Both the position numbers and the translations under genes were made by a program. The notes beneath the pieces are model-generated. The model was not told the DNA's origin. It worked only from the letters and a program-made list of their open reading frames with translations, and made no database searches. A stretch of 64,000 bases of DNA from assembly GCA_030016715.1 (NCBI GenBank), contig JASEJD010000003.1, positions 175,365 to 239,364 on the forward strand. Reading direction: 5' to 3'. The stretch is from Methanobacteriaceae archaeon (GTDB taxonomy: Archaea > Methanobacteriota > Methanobacteria > Methanobacteriales > Methanobacteriaceae). Positions 7,903 through 16,035 of this stretch are shown here, piece by piece. How positions within the stretch are numbered: position 1 is the first letter of the stretch; the number at the start of each line of letters is the position of its first letter.

Positions 7903-10900
7903 ATGAATAAAAAAATGTTTATAATTTTCTTAAGCTTGATAATGGCAATTGTATTAAGTGGAGCAGTATCAGCAGCCACTACAAATAATGATACATGTGC
8001 AGATCCCATAATAAACGGGACAGTAACCATAAATGAATATGGAAATACTAGGCCACTGCCCAATGCCACAGTAACTGTTAACTCAACAGGAACCACTAGT
8101 CGAGTGCTGGCCACCACCACCACTGATGAGAATGGATACTACTCTGTCAACTTTTACAGTACCAGTACCAGTTTTCTAGTAACTGCCAGTTACATGGGAT
8201 GTAACTCTGTAACCCAAACAGTGAATGTTAGTCCCAGCTCCAACCCCCAGGATCCAAACTATTACGGAACCTCAAACTTCCAGTTAACTCCTAAAACAGC
8301 CACCCTGATCAGTACTGGAAACGGAACCAATGTTTATGTAGCCAAAAGCGGAACTTACACAAATTTTGCCGGAGTTATAAATGTCCGTATTGATGGAACA
8401 AGCTACAAGTCATACTGTATAGATCTTTTCACACCCATATCTATCAATGATGTTTTACTGGTAAACGGGCCACTACCCGGAACAGCGGGAAATTTACCCC
8501 GCGAAGTAGACTGGACCAAAGTTAACTACATAATTCATAATTACACTCCTTCTAACAATACAGAAGCAGCAGCTATTCAATGTGCTATATGGTACTTTAC
8601 CTCTGCTCATTACGGGGCCTGGCCTGGAACTGATCCAGCACATCCAGGATATTACCAGTTCATGACCCACCCCGACGATGCAAAAACTTCAGGAGGAGGA
8701 ACTACTATACGTAACCGTGCATTTGAAATAATAACTGCAGCTAATGCCATGAATTATCCATCCTCAGTAGTACTGGAACCAGAAATAACCAGAGTAGCCA
8801 ATGGAAGTTCAGTAACCTTAACTGCTACAGTAAGAGATCAAAATGGAAATCCACTATCAAATACTACAGTAAGATTTACCACTAACAGAGGAACATTATC
8901 TGTAACAACCGGAACCACCAATGCACAGGGACAAATATCAACAGTATTATCCGGAGTAAACAGTAACCGAACCGCAACTGTAACTGCATGGGTTGAAGGA
9001 AAATACGGAGCACTCCTATATGATGATAAAAACAATCCAAAACAAAATTTAGTATGCATGAACCTGTTACCCTACAACTTAGCTGACACCTCACAGATCA
9101 ATTTTGATGAAACAGCCAATGTCGAGCTTACCCAGACAGTAAACAATTCAGTGGTAAATGTAGGTGACCAGGTAAACTTTACTATCACTGCCCATAATAA
9201 CGGGCCATCCACGGCCACCGGTATAATGATACAGGATATCATACCTGAAGGTTTAGATAATGTCACGGTCATACCTTCACTCGGAACATTCTTCAACAAT
9301 ATGTGGGTTATACCCTCACTAGCTAACGGGGCAACTGCAACCCTTAATATAATAGGAACCGTCACTGCCAGCATGGCAGGGATAACTGTAACCAACACAG
9401 CCACCCGTACCGGTCAGGACCAGTACAACTCCCGACCCGGATCTGCCAGTGCCAGTGTATACACAAAAATGGCCATGATTGATATTGACCAAACCGTAAA
9501 CACCCCGGTAAATGTAGGGGATATAGTTACCTATATAGTATCTGTAACCAATAGTGGACCAGACACTGCAACTAATATTGTTATAGAGGATCATCCTCCA
9601 ACTAATCTAGCTAATTTAACTGTCACACCATCAGTGGGAACCTTTATAAATGGTATATGGACCATACCCTCACTGGCGAATGGGGCCACTGCCACCTTAA
9701 CTATAACAGGAAATGCCACAACTGAAATGGCGGGAAAGACTACGACAAATACTGCAACAATAATAAATCAGACTGAATATGATCCTCACACCATTGGGGA
9801 ATCTACTAGTAGCAGTACTTATACTCCTAGTGTTGATATTCGTATTTTACATTACCCTTGGTATTATAATACTGCAACTGGACAGTATCAAGACAGTTAT
9901 ATGTGTAGTAATACACCTGTTTTTGTCATGGATGTTAGAAATTCTAGTTCCTATGATGATGCTACTGGTGTAATTGTTGAATATGTTATTGGAACTGGTT
10001 TTGAATATATTGGATGCAATACTCAAGGTGTGGGAACTGCCAGTTATGATCCAAATACAAGAACTATTACTTGGAATATTGGTTTCATGCCTAAAGGAGG
10101 CATGGCATTTATGAAGATATTTACTAAAGTCATCGAAACTGGTAATAAAACACCTAATTTGACAAATATTGCTAAACTAAAACATGTAGATCAGTTAGAC
10201 ATTAATAGTTCAAACAATCAAGTTAACTATGCTATTAGTTCACCCAAGGCATCAGATATTCAAGTAGAACAGTCTCTTGTTACTTTCACAGAAAATAATA
10301 AACAATATGTTACATATACTATTAATGTTACTAATAATGGTCCTGACAATGCTACTGGTGTTCAAATAACAGATAAACTACCATCTGGTGTGCAATGGAT
10401 TTCAGATGATTCGCAAGGAAATTACAACCATAATACATCTGGTGAAGGGGCAGGTATATGGAATATAGGCAACATGGTAAATGGTGAAACTAGAACTTTA
10501 AACATAACTTGTGAAATTATTGGAACTGGAACAATCAAAAACACCTCTACAAGAACTGCAATAAATGAAGATGACTGGAACTACAACAACAACTCAATGA
10601 CAACTATTATGATAATATCCGGTACTTATACTCCTAGTGTTGATATTCGTATTTTACATTACCCTTGGTATTATAATACTGCAACTGGACAGTATCAAGA
10701 CAGTTATATGTGTAGTAATACACCTGTTTTTGTCATGGATGTTAGAAATTCTAGTTCCTATGATGATGCTACTGGTGTAATTGTTGAATATGTTATTGGA
10801 ACTGGTTTTGAATATATTGGATGCAATACTCAAGGTGTGGGAACTGCCAGTTATGATCCAAATACAAGAACTATTACTTGGAATATTGGTTTCATGCCTA

Positions 10901-11445
10901 AAGGAGGCATGGCATTTATGAAGATATTTACTAAAGTCATCGAAACTGGTAATAAAACACCTAATTTGACAAATATTGCTAAACTAAAACATGTAGATCA
11001 GTTAGACATTAATAGTTCAAACAATCAAGTTAACTATGCTATTAGTTCACCCAAGGCATCAGATATTCAAGTAGAACAGTCTCTTGTTACTTTCACAGAA
11101 AATAATAAACAATATGTTACATATACTATTAATGTTACTAATAATGGTCCTGACAATGCTACTGGTGTTCAAATAACAGATAAACTACCATCTGGTGTGC
11201 AATGGATTTCAGATGATTCGCAAGGAAATTACAACCATAATACATCTGGTGAAGGGGCAGGTATATGGAATATAGGCAACATGGTAAATGGTGAAACTAG
11301 AACTTTAAACATAACTTGTGAAATTATTGGAACTGGAACAATCAAAAACACCTCTACAAGAACTGCAATAAATGAAGATGACTGGAACTACAACAACAAC
11401 TCAATGCAAAAATTTATAACAATTGCTGAAAGACCTTTAGAATAA
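7903..11445 (+). CDS. Secreted thioester-domain adhesin with Big_1 and DUF11-like repeats
   Basis: The 1180-residue protein starts with a clear signal peptide (MNKKMFIIFLSLIMAIVL, cleavage near SAA). Next come a carboxypeptidase-regulatory-like segment (about 35-110) and a TED/TQXA-like thioester domain (about 140-285), in which C172 (SYCIDL) and Q226 (AIQCAIW) are placed to form the internal Cys-Gln thioester used for covalent attachment to surfaces. A Big_1 Ig domain (about 290-385), two DUF11 repeats and two identical 262-residue units follow. It ends without an LPXTG-like motif, TM helix or pseudomurein-binding repeat, so anchoring is unclear. The ATG at 7903 has an AAGGGTG ribosome binding site. 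It lies inside the lasso cluster, 25 bases upstream of the precursor gene. GC content drops in the repeat half. Confidence 0.85.
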   Translation: MNKKMFIIFLSLIMAIVLSGAVSAATTNNDTCADPIINGTVTINEYGNTRPLPNATVTVNSTGTTSRVLATTTTDENGYYSVNFYSTSTSFLVTASYMGCNSVTQTVNVSPSSNPQDPNYYGTSNFQLTPKTATLISTGNGTNVYVAKSGTYTNFAGVINVRIDGTSYKSYCIDLFTPISINDVLLVNGPLPGTAGNLPREVDWTKVNYIIHNYTPSNNTEAAAIQCAIWYFTSAHYGAWPGTDPAHPGYYQFMTHPDDAKTSGGGTTIRNRAFEIITAANAMNYPSSVVLEPEITRVANGSSVTLTATVRDQNGNPLSNTTVRFTTNRGTLSVTTGTTNAQGQISTVLSGVNSNRTATVTAWVEGKYGALLYDDKNNPKQNLVCMNLLPYNLADTSQINFDETANVELTQTVNNSVVNVGDQVNFTITAHNNGPSTATGIMIQDIIPEGLDNVTVIPSLGTFFNNMWVIPSLANGATATLNIIGTVTASMAGITVTNTATRTGQDQYNSRPGSASASVYTKMAMIDIDQTVNTPVNVGDIVTYIVSVTNSGPDTATNIVIEDHPPTNLANLTVTPSVGTFINGIWTIPSLANGATATLTITGNATTEMAGKTTTNTATIINQTEYDPHTIGESTSSSTYTPSVDIRILHYPWYYNTATGQYQDSYMCSNTPVFVMDVRNSSSYDDATGVIVEYVIGTGFEYIGCNTQGVGTASYDPNTRTITWNIGFMPKGGMAFMKIFTKVIETGNKTPNLTNIAKLKHVDQLDINSSNNQVNYAISSPKASDIQVEQSLVTFTENNKQYVTYTINVTNNGPDNATGVQITDKLPSGVQWISDDSQGNYNHNTSGEGAGIWNIGNMVNGETRTLNITCEIIGTGTIKNTSTRTAINEDDWNYNNNSMTTIMIISGTYTPSVDIRILHYPWYYNTATGQYQDSYMCSNTPVFVMDVRNSSSYDDATGVIVEYVIGTGFEYIGCNTQGVGTASYDPNTRTITWNIGFMPKGGMAFMKIFTKVIETGNKTPNLTNIAKLKHVDQLDINSSNNQVNYAISSPKASDIQVEQSLVTFTENNKQYVTYTINVTNNGPDNATGVQITDKLPSGVQWISDDSQGNYNHNTSGEGAGIWNIGNMVNGETRTLNITCEIIGTGTIKNTSTRTAINEDDWNYNNNSMQKFITIAERPLE
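9815..10599 (+). repeat. Long direct repeat, copy 1 (785 bp)
   Basis: This is the first of two copies within the adhesin gene at a distance of 807 bp. The encoded 261-residue units are identical, and I found no base difference when reading the two DNA copies side by side. Confidence 0.93.
10622..11406 (+). repeat. Long direct repeat, copy 2 (785 bp)
   Basis: This is the second copy of the unit at 9815, after a 22-bp spacer. After it the reading frame leaves the repeat and ends 12 codons later (QKFITIAERPLE). Confidence 0.93.
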
Positions 11446-11470
11446 GTAAATATTCAATAGGTGAGAATTG

Positions 11471-11587
11471 ATGAAATCAAAAAAATATTTATATAAAAAA
11501 CCAAAACTAGTCATTCATGGTAATTTAAAAGATTTAACTAGAAAAATTTCAGGACCTGGTGATGGTCCTAGCTTAATGCCATCATAA
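11471..11587 (+). CDS. Lasso peptide precursor (A)
   Basis: This 38-codon gene has an AGGTGA ribosome binding site 6 bases before its ATG and lies 25 bases after the adhesin stop. Its leader carries the full lasso recognition signature: Y8-x2-P11-x-L13-x3-G17-x5-T23-x. The Tyr, Pro and Leu bind the PqqD-like B1 protein, and the Thr is the penultimate leader residue that B2 and C require. Cleavage after R24 gives the core KISGPGDGPSLMPS. An isopeptide bond from the K1 amine to the D7 side chain would make a seven-residue ring with a seven-residue tail. D7 is the only acidic residue in the core. The C-terminal Ser suits the HprK-like kinase at 6620. The identification is strong; core boundaries and modification are predictions. 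Confidence 0.9.
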   Translation: MKSKKYLYKKPKLVIHGNLKDLTRKISGPGDGPSLMPS

Positions 11588-11589
11588 CA

Positions 11590-11597
11590 ATTTTTTA
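11590..11597 (+). terminator. T-tract after lasso precursor
   Basis: A run of six T directly follows the precursor stop and lies between two convergent genes. Archaeal transcription often stops at such T-tracts. Confidence 0.4.
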
Positions 11598-11608
11598 AAT
11601 ATTCTTTA

Positions 11609-13486
11609 TTAATAATTGATTTTGTAAAGCTTCTTCCAAATATTGATTAATACCGAAATCCATATTGCAAAGAAATTTTCAGAGTCATATCCAGAAGTAA
11701 ACTTATAATAAATTTCTTTTAAAACTTCTAAATCAAAATACTGATTAATAAAATTATTTTCATTTTTAAAAATATCTTCAATTATTTCTTTTTCAATTAA
11801 AAGATTTCTTTCATATACAGGGGAGAAATTTGTTTTTTTCCGGCGCCATTGAATTTCAGGAGGTAATATATTAGTCATACTTTTACGTAATAGTAATCTA
11901 TTCCAACCGTCATGAAATTTGATGTCTTCTGGTACGGAATAACAATATTCAACTATTCTCTTATCATAATAAGGATATCTGGGTTCAATCAAAAAATTTG
12001 AAGATAATTTATCTAACATTTCAAGCACATATTGATCTGCAATTATTGAAAGATAATGATTTTTTCTAGAGGTACGAGCATTTTCAAAAGGTTTCCACTT
12101 TAAATCATTCAAGAATCTCTTTCCACCTAATTTTACAGAAAATTTAGAATTTAAAATGAATAAACCATTCTGACTAAAAATATTGGGTTTCTTGTAAAGT
12201 CTAATTATATTTTTGATAACTTGTGGCACAAATTGAAGAAATAAATTACTGATTATTAAATTAATAAAACTTTTTTCAAATATTTTTGAATGTTTGTATA
12301 CTTCTAGAAGAAATTTTTTCCATTGGAATGAACGAGCTAGATATTTAAAGTAATATGTTCCGTGGGAGATAATTTCATCACCACCATTACCTCCTAATAG
12401 AACTCTAATATTTTTATTATTCATTATTTTATATAAATTCCATATAATTGATAGATTTGGAGTATAAAAGGGTTGTTCTTGATTTTTTAATATATCATTA
12501 ATTTCGTTTAAGGGACTTATTCGGTCTCCTATTAAAAAATTAGAGGTTATACAAGTTTTTTCTATTATTTTATTTATATAATAACGTTCATCAACTTCAG
12601 GGAATTCATCGAATACATATGAAAAAGTTTCAATATTATTATTAAAGTTATTTTCATCATAAATTTTTTTAGCCATACATACAACAGAAGATGAATCTAA
12701 ACCACCACTTAACTCAAAACCTAACGGAAAAGCACATCTCATACGACATTTAATTGATTCAGAGAAAATTTTACGAAATTCTTTAAAATAATCTTCTTTT
12801 GAATTCATTATAATTTGAATGTTAGGATCTAATTCCCAATACTTATTAATCTTTATAGTTTTATTAACCAATAAACAATGTGCAGGTTCTATTTTTAAGA
12901 TATTTTCATAAAAAGTCATTTTTTTATCGTGAGTGTTAAACATTATGAAAAACGCTAATTTAAGTTCATTCAATTTACATATAGGATATTTGAAAAGTAA
13001 TGCATTAATCTCCGTCCCAAATACAAACATATCATCATCCAGATAATAGTAGAATGGTTTAACCCCCATATGGTCCCGTGCACAGAATAATTGTTCCTCA
13101 TTCTCATCCCAGATGGCAAAGGCAAAATCTCCCAGCAAGTATTCTGGACATTTCTCTCCCCATTTCTGGTAGGCTTTCAGTATAAAGTAACTGTCTGATA
13201 CATCCTCTTTATCTTCTAGGTCAAGTTTTTCTGCTAATTCTTTCCTGTTATCGATCCGTGCATCGGCTGTTATCACCAGACCCGCCTTCCTATCATGAAA
13301 TGGCAGCTTTTCATGTAGTGATTCAGGGGTGGTCCAGAGCATTTGATGGCCTAGTCCCACTGGTCCTTCACACCAGACTGCGGATCCGTCTGGTCCCCGG
13401 TGTTTCAGCCGGTTGTTCATCTTTTTCATCAATTCTGGGTCAACTTTTCTACCATCCCGATAGAAAATCCCGGTAATTGCACTCAT
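11609..13486 (-). CDS. Asparagine-synthetase-like lasso cyclase (C)
   Basis: The 625-residue protein has an N-terminal class II amidotransferase-like domain (about 1-200) and a C-terminal AsnB-type synthetase domain with the PP-loop SGGLDSS at 260-266, which adenylates an Asp or Glu side chain. It begins MSAITG, so the Cys2 nucleophile of true glutamine-dependent asparagine synthetases is missing, as in lasso cyclases, which use the peptide amine instead of ammonia. It is the last gene of the B1-B2-C operon, 5 bases after B2, with an AGAGGAT ribosome binding site. Base composition changes sharply inside the gene: the first 150-160 codons resemble the neighbours, while the rest is far more AT-rich. 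Confidence 0.88.
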   Translation of the reverse strand: MSAITGIFYRDGRKVDPELMKKMNNRLKHRGPDGSAVWCEGPVGLGHQMLWTTPESLHEKLPFHDRKAGLVITADARIDNRKELAEKLDLEDKEDVSDSYFILKAYQKWGEKCPEYLLGDFAFAIWDENEEQLFCARDHMGVKPFYYYLDDDMFVFGTEINALLFKYPICKLNELKLAFFIMFNTHDKKMTFYENILKIEPAHCLLVNKTIKINKYWELDPNIQIIMNSKEDYFKEFRKIFSESIKCRMRCAFPLGFELSGGLDSSSVVCMAKKIYDENNFNNNIETFSYVFDEFPEVDERYYINKIIEKTCITSNFLIGDRISPLNEINDILKNQEQPFYTPNLSIIWNLYKIMNNKNIRVLLGGNGGDEIISHGTYYFKYLARSFQWKKFLLEVYKHSKIFEKSFINLIISNLFLQFVPQVIKNIIRLYKKPNIFSQNGLFILNSKFSVKLGGKRFLNDLKWKPFENARTSRKNHYLSIIADQYVLEMLDKLSSNFLIEPRYPYYDKRIVEYCYSVPEDIKFHDGWNRLLLRKSMTNILPPEIQWRRKKTNFSPVYERNLLIEKEIIEDIFKNENNFINQYFDLEVLKEIYYKFTSGYDSENFFAIWISVLINIWKKLYKINY

Positions 13487-13491
13487 TATTT

Positions 13492-13917
13492 TTATCCTCT
13501 TTTATCTAGGTCTAAAAGGTATCGGTATTCTTTTTCTGATTTTCCAATTATTATTTTATTATCTGTTTCCAGCCAGGCATGTGCTTCAAATTCTCCCTGG
13601 CTATCTCTGCCTACACCAATCTTTACCTGTGACTCATAATTCATATCTGCCAGGAGTTGGTAACCAGTAAGGGCCCGGGTAAGGCAGGTTGATCCTGGCA
13701 GGTATATACTAACTGCATTTACTGCCCAGCTTACATGTTCTGCTTTAATATTATTATTTTTAGCTTTAATTTTCGGTGACCTTGCCAGGTGTTCTTGCAT
13801 ATATTTGAAGGGAAATATCCATAGGATTATCCGTATCTTCAACATCACCAGAAAGGTTTTAATTATCAGCTTCTTATCCCGCCCGGATAATTTAAGGAAA
13901 CTAGTTAGGGGGTTCAT
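13492..13917 (-). CDS. Lasso leader peptidase, transglutaminase-like (B2)
   Basis: This 141-residue protein is a lasso B2 (microcin J25 McjB C-terminal) cysteine protease, which cuts the leader from the precursor. The catalytic triad is visible: C78 in GSTCLTRAL, H113 in EAHAWLE and D119 just after it. The N-terminal 60 residues contain the typical helical lead-in. Its length is normal for a split B2 without a fused B1 domain. It sits between B1 (11 bases upstream) and the cyclase (5 bases downstream). Confidence 0.92.
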   Translation of the reverse strand: MNPLTSFLKLSGRDKKLIIKTFLVMLKIRIILWIFPFKYMQEHLARSPKIKAKNNNIKAEHVSWAVNAVSIYLPGSTCLTRALTGYQLLADMNYESQVKIGVGRDSQGEFEAHAWLETDNKIIIGKSEKEYRYLLDLDKRG

Positions 13918-13928
13918 GGTTACTTTGT

Positions 13929-14207
13929 TTATTCTATTTTTAACAGTCCATTATCTTTCATTTCTTCCAGTAATTCCAGTAGATCTCCACGGCATTCTTC
14001 CTCCCCTACTTCATACTCATCAAGGAGGGTTTCTAGGATTTCTTTAACTTTCACTGGTTTCTGGAGCAGTTTCCATATACGGGCACCTACCGGGTCCAGT
14101 CCATAATAGATCCCTTCTTTTAGATCTAGTATGGCGGCTTCATCTTCCAGGTCACAGGAGACTACTTCATCATCAACAGTCACTTTTGATTCTAGGGTTA
14201 CCTTCAT
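13929..14207 (-). CDS. PqqD-like RiPP recognition element (B1)
   Basis: This 92-residue protein is a PqqD-family winged-helix domain (RRE), which holds the precursor leader and presents it to B2 and C. Family hallmarks are the acidic beta region EVVSCDLEDEAAILDLKEG, then YYGLDPVGARIWKLL and a helical end with DLLELLEEM. It is the first gene of the B1-B2-C operon and has a GAGGT ribosome binding site. A TATA-like AATTATATC lies about 75 bases upstream, and the dead IS1595 element begins 134 bases upstream. Confidence 0.92.
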   Translation of the reverse strand: MKVTLESKVTVDDEVVSCDLEDEAAILDLKEGIYYGLDPVGARIWKLLQKPVKVKEILETLLDEYEVGEEECRGDLLELLEEMKDNGLLKIE

Positions 14208-14340
14208 AATATACTACCTCAAATTTATAATTAGCTAAATTAGAGTTTATGCCTACTAGGATTATATTATTTTATTGTCTAGATATAATTAAATAAAAAA
14301 TAGTGAATAAATAAAAATAAATAAAAAGGTATATATTTTA

Positions 14341-15329
14341 CGCTCATCTCCCGTTATGTGTACATAACTGTAGGATGAGTTTAAGTGCTTTTTGAAACCA
14401 GTTTATTCCATTGTTGAAGGTGAATTGGAAAAATTTTTACATATGTGTTAAGTTTTTTCTTTGAAACACCTCTGAAAATGTTCAAGTGTGGTCTTAATAA
14501 GGATATGTCGGTTTTCACAGTTATTAACGTGGATTTTTCACCATCAGCATACTATTTTTGCAGAATGATTAACTATATGATGTTCTATAACTTGCGGATG
14601 TTTTTCTAATCCTATATAAATAGTATAATCATCTGTAAAAGCTTTTATAGAATCCTTTTACAATGTATTTGAATCTTTTTACGTATTATAATTTTTTGGA
14701 AAGGTTTTTTTCAACTACCAGAATAGATATTCCTGGTCTTTCTTTCCGTTATGGTGATTATGGGAGGTTTATCTTTATCATAAGATCCTCTTCCTCGTAA
14801 TTTCAGTCCTCTTGTCCTCGGATGTTTTTTTTAAACCTTTGGTTCCTGCTGAATAGTACATTTCATCATAATTCAATTTCTCCTGATAATACCGGGTCAT
14901 CGGACTTACTAACGACACATTCCCTGAATTGGTGGGCTATTCGATAAACACTATCCCATTTATGTCCTAATTCTTCTGCTAAATGTTTAATGCTTTTTTT
15001 ATCTAAGTTCATAATTATGTAGAACATTTCACCCAGTGGTAACTTTTTATTTGCAAAAATGGTTCCCGTCAAATCCGTGAAATTTTTTTTACAAATCTTA
15101 CAAGAATAACGCTTAATTCGAGTTTTATTCAGATAACCACGTTTATATACTTCAAATGACTTACACTCAGGACAATAAACACCATCAGACCATCTGATAC
15201 ATCTGAAAACATCTAAAGCCCTCTCATCTTCAGGAACACACAACTCACAAGCTAAGTTTCGACCTATCATAAATAATAATATGCACAATCAACTACTTAA
15301 ATATTTGCACACTATTAGGGATATGAGCG
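14341..15329 (-). mobile_element. Degenerate IS1595-type (ISXO2-like) insertion sequence
   Basis: The 989-bp element is bounded by imperfect inverted repeats: CGCTCATCTCCC at 14341 and the complement of CGCTCATATCCC ending at 15329, with similarity running on for about ten more bases. Size and transposase type fit IS1595. I could not find a convincing 8-bp target duplication. It lies between the lasso operon and the 15380 gene. Confidence 0.75.
14370..15270 (-). pseudogene. ISXO2-like transposase remnant
   Basis: The first 135 residues remain open: a zinc ribbon with CELC, CPEC and CKIC pairs, then a helix-turn-helix. After GEIEL a TGA and several frameshifts break the DDE domain, but its pieces are readable in different frames: DEMYYSAGTKGLKK, RGSYDKDKPPIITI, AFTDDYTIYIGL, EHHIVNHSA and LLRPHLNIFRGVSKKKL. 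These are typical ISXO2 segments. The element cannot encode an active transposase. Confidence 0.85.
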
Positions 15330-15379
15330 ACTATTTTTTATAGGAAGACCTATAATATTATCTATAGAGGTATTGGTTT

Positions 15380-15868
15380 ATGTTGGAGTTAAGTGAATTA
15401 AATGTGTTAAGGGCTATTGGTGATGATATTAAAAAGAGGGATGATCTTACCCTTTCTTATCAGTGTTGTAATTTTAAATTCACACCCTGCACTGCACTGG
15501 ATCTGGAATCTTCCATACTTAAAGCACTGGAAAATTTTGAGTCCACCAGGATAATAAAGATTCATGAAAAAAATCATAGCCTGGACGGATATAACATAAC
15601 TATGACTCGCCGGGGATTTTATGAATATCTTAAACATTCTGGCAGTGTCCTGGATACATTTAAGGATATTGCATTGGAACTGGAAAAAGATAATCTCAAC
15701 AGCCAGACCATCTCCCAGAACATTTCCACCGAGCTGGTGGTGGTGTCTACCATACTAGAGGAATGGGCTGAAAATGGATTGATAAACATCACTAAAAAGG
15801 ATAGTATAGAGATTAAGAAAATTACTCCCCACGGCCAGAAATTCATCAAAGCCCTATTAAGTGTGTAA
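15380..15868 (+). CDS. Hypothetical winged-helix-like protein
   Basis: I do not recognise a named family. The 162-residue soluble protein shows two segments with winged-helix character: residues 1-85 end in YNITMTRRGFYEYLK, and residues 100-160 (QTISQNISTELVVVSTILEEWAENGLINI, ending in TPHGQKFIKAL) resemble a MarR-like recognition helix plus wing. The repeated 'x-T-x-x-G' ending of wHTH domains appears in both. It could be a transcription regulator, but no ligand domain or partner is evident. It begins 50 bases outside the dead IS element. Confidence 0.6.
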   Translation: MLELSELNVLRAIGDDIKKRDDLTLSYQCCNFKFTPCTALDLESSILKALENFESTRIIKIHEKNHSLDGYNITMTRRGFYEYLKHSGSVLDTFKDIALELEKDNLNSQTISQNISTELVVVSTILEEWAENGLINITKKDSIEIKKITPHGQKFIKALLSV

Positions 15869-16035
15869 CCCTAAAATTTTATTGATTATTTTTTAGAAAC
15901 AATTATTCAAAGATTTTCAGAATGTAGGGCTTAGCTACTAAAGATTATTTAAACAATGATTATCTTATTTTAAAACTAATATCTGTAGAAGTTATATTCA
16001 TCTATCTATAATAATTCTATAATCGGGGTTAGATA

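Noticed and set aside
8838..9594. Several minus-strand open frames inside the adhesin
   Set aside because: They are complements of Thr/Val/Asn-rich repeat codons and have no signals of their own.
9815..11406. Possible mobile element or CRISPR-like repeat
   Set aside because: There are only two large copies within one reading frame, coding for adhesin domains. No short repeat-spacer pattern is present.
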